The notes under the pieces were generated by a model. It was not told the origin of the DNA and did not search any database. It saw nothing but the letters and a program-made list of their open reading frames with translations. Source: Gammaproteobacteria bacterium (GTDB lineage: Bacteria > Pseudomonadota > Gammaproteobacteria > Pseudomonadales > Azotimanducaceae). Taken from it: a DNA stretch of 6,675 bases. Positions within the stretch are counted from its first letter, which is position 1; every line of letters starts with the position of its first letter. Position numbers and translations under genes: made by a program. The stretch is taken from positions 1 through 6,675 of the forward strand of contig VXPR01000176.1 of the NCBI GenBank assembly GCA_009839405.1. The letters are read 5' to 3'. Positions 6,586-6,675 of this stretch are shown in pieces.

Positions 6586-6675
6586 ACGACGCCGGCACCG
6601 AAGATCCGCTCAATAACCCACTGGACGGGCACCTGCTCATCCATGCCAGCGACGGTAACGTCAATACCTACACAA
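6582..6675 (+). CDS. recB: RecB (exodeoxyribonuclease V subunit beta), N-terminal fragment
   Basis: The ATG overlaps the recC stop as ATGA, the usual arrangement for coupled translation in recC–recB operons. Only 31 residues are in the window; the rest lies beyond the right edge. DPL…PLDGHLLI followed by AS.G…TYT is the typical RecB beginning (DPL…PL.G..LIEASAGTGKT.TI in relatives). RecB is the 3'-to-5' helicase and nuclease subunit, and this segment should be its Walker A ATP-binding loop. Here the loop reads ASDGNVNT: Asn28 replaces the essential lysine, Val27 the last glycine, and His21 the usual glutamate. If real, ATP hydrolysis by RecB should be lost. The changed bases sit in the last 35 of the window, so a read-end error is possible. 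Identity rests on position and the surviving pattern. Confidence 0.82.
   Translation, partial: MNDAGTEDPLNNPLDGHLLIHASDGNVNTYT

Overview
The window is GC-rich (my estimate is mid-60s percent) and looks like bacterial chromosome with three recognisable loci and the first codons of a fourth. A recC–recB pair in ATGA overlap, a family III CoA-transferase and an NhaA-type antiporter are typical of Proteobacteria. A gammaproteobacterium is my best guess from the RecBCD layout, but the window has no rRNA or other marker to prove it.

Layout. Positions 1–428 hold no convincing gene. The first ~100 bases are AT-richer than the rest, and 160–390 carries several short GC-rich hairpins of the kind seen in interspersed intergenic repeats. 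A CaiB/BaiF-family CoA-transferase occupies 429–1631 on the minus strand and is intact, with a good Shine-Dalgarno. A 156-bp divergent intergenic region (1632–1787) with a nested inverted repeat separates it from an nhaA-like gene (1788–2990, plus strand). That gene is full length in one frame but is interrupted by a TAA at codon 258, and functionally important residues just after the stop also deviate, so I call it a pseudogene. After a 184-bp gap, recC (GTG start at 3175, stop at 6585) is open throughout. Its stop overlaps the start of recB, of which only 31 codons are in the window.

How the genes fit together. recC and recB encode two subunits of the RecBCD helicase-nuclease, which processes double-strand DNA ends and loads RecA. 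The tight overlap implies translational coupling. The CoA-transferase and the antiporter have no evident functional link to this complex or to each other.

The unusual content is local. recC contains two in-frame stretches that look foreign to the family: about 100 bases resembling an intergenic repeat (~3511–3612) and a ~60-base island of about 30% GC (3901–3960). The beginning of recB has a Walker A motif without its lysine (GNVNT in place of GxGKT). nhaA has its nonsense codon plus altered FAN and GKP motifs. Either this lineage is losing these functions, as in a host-associated genome under reduction, or the assembly has local consensus errors. The sequence alone cannot decide. I found no new multi-gene system, CRISPR array, RNA gene or transposase.
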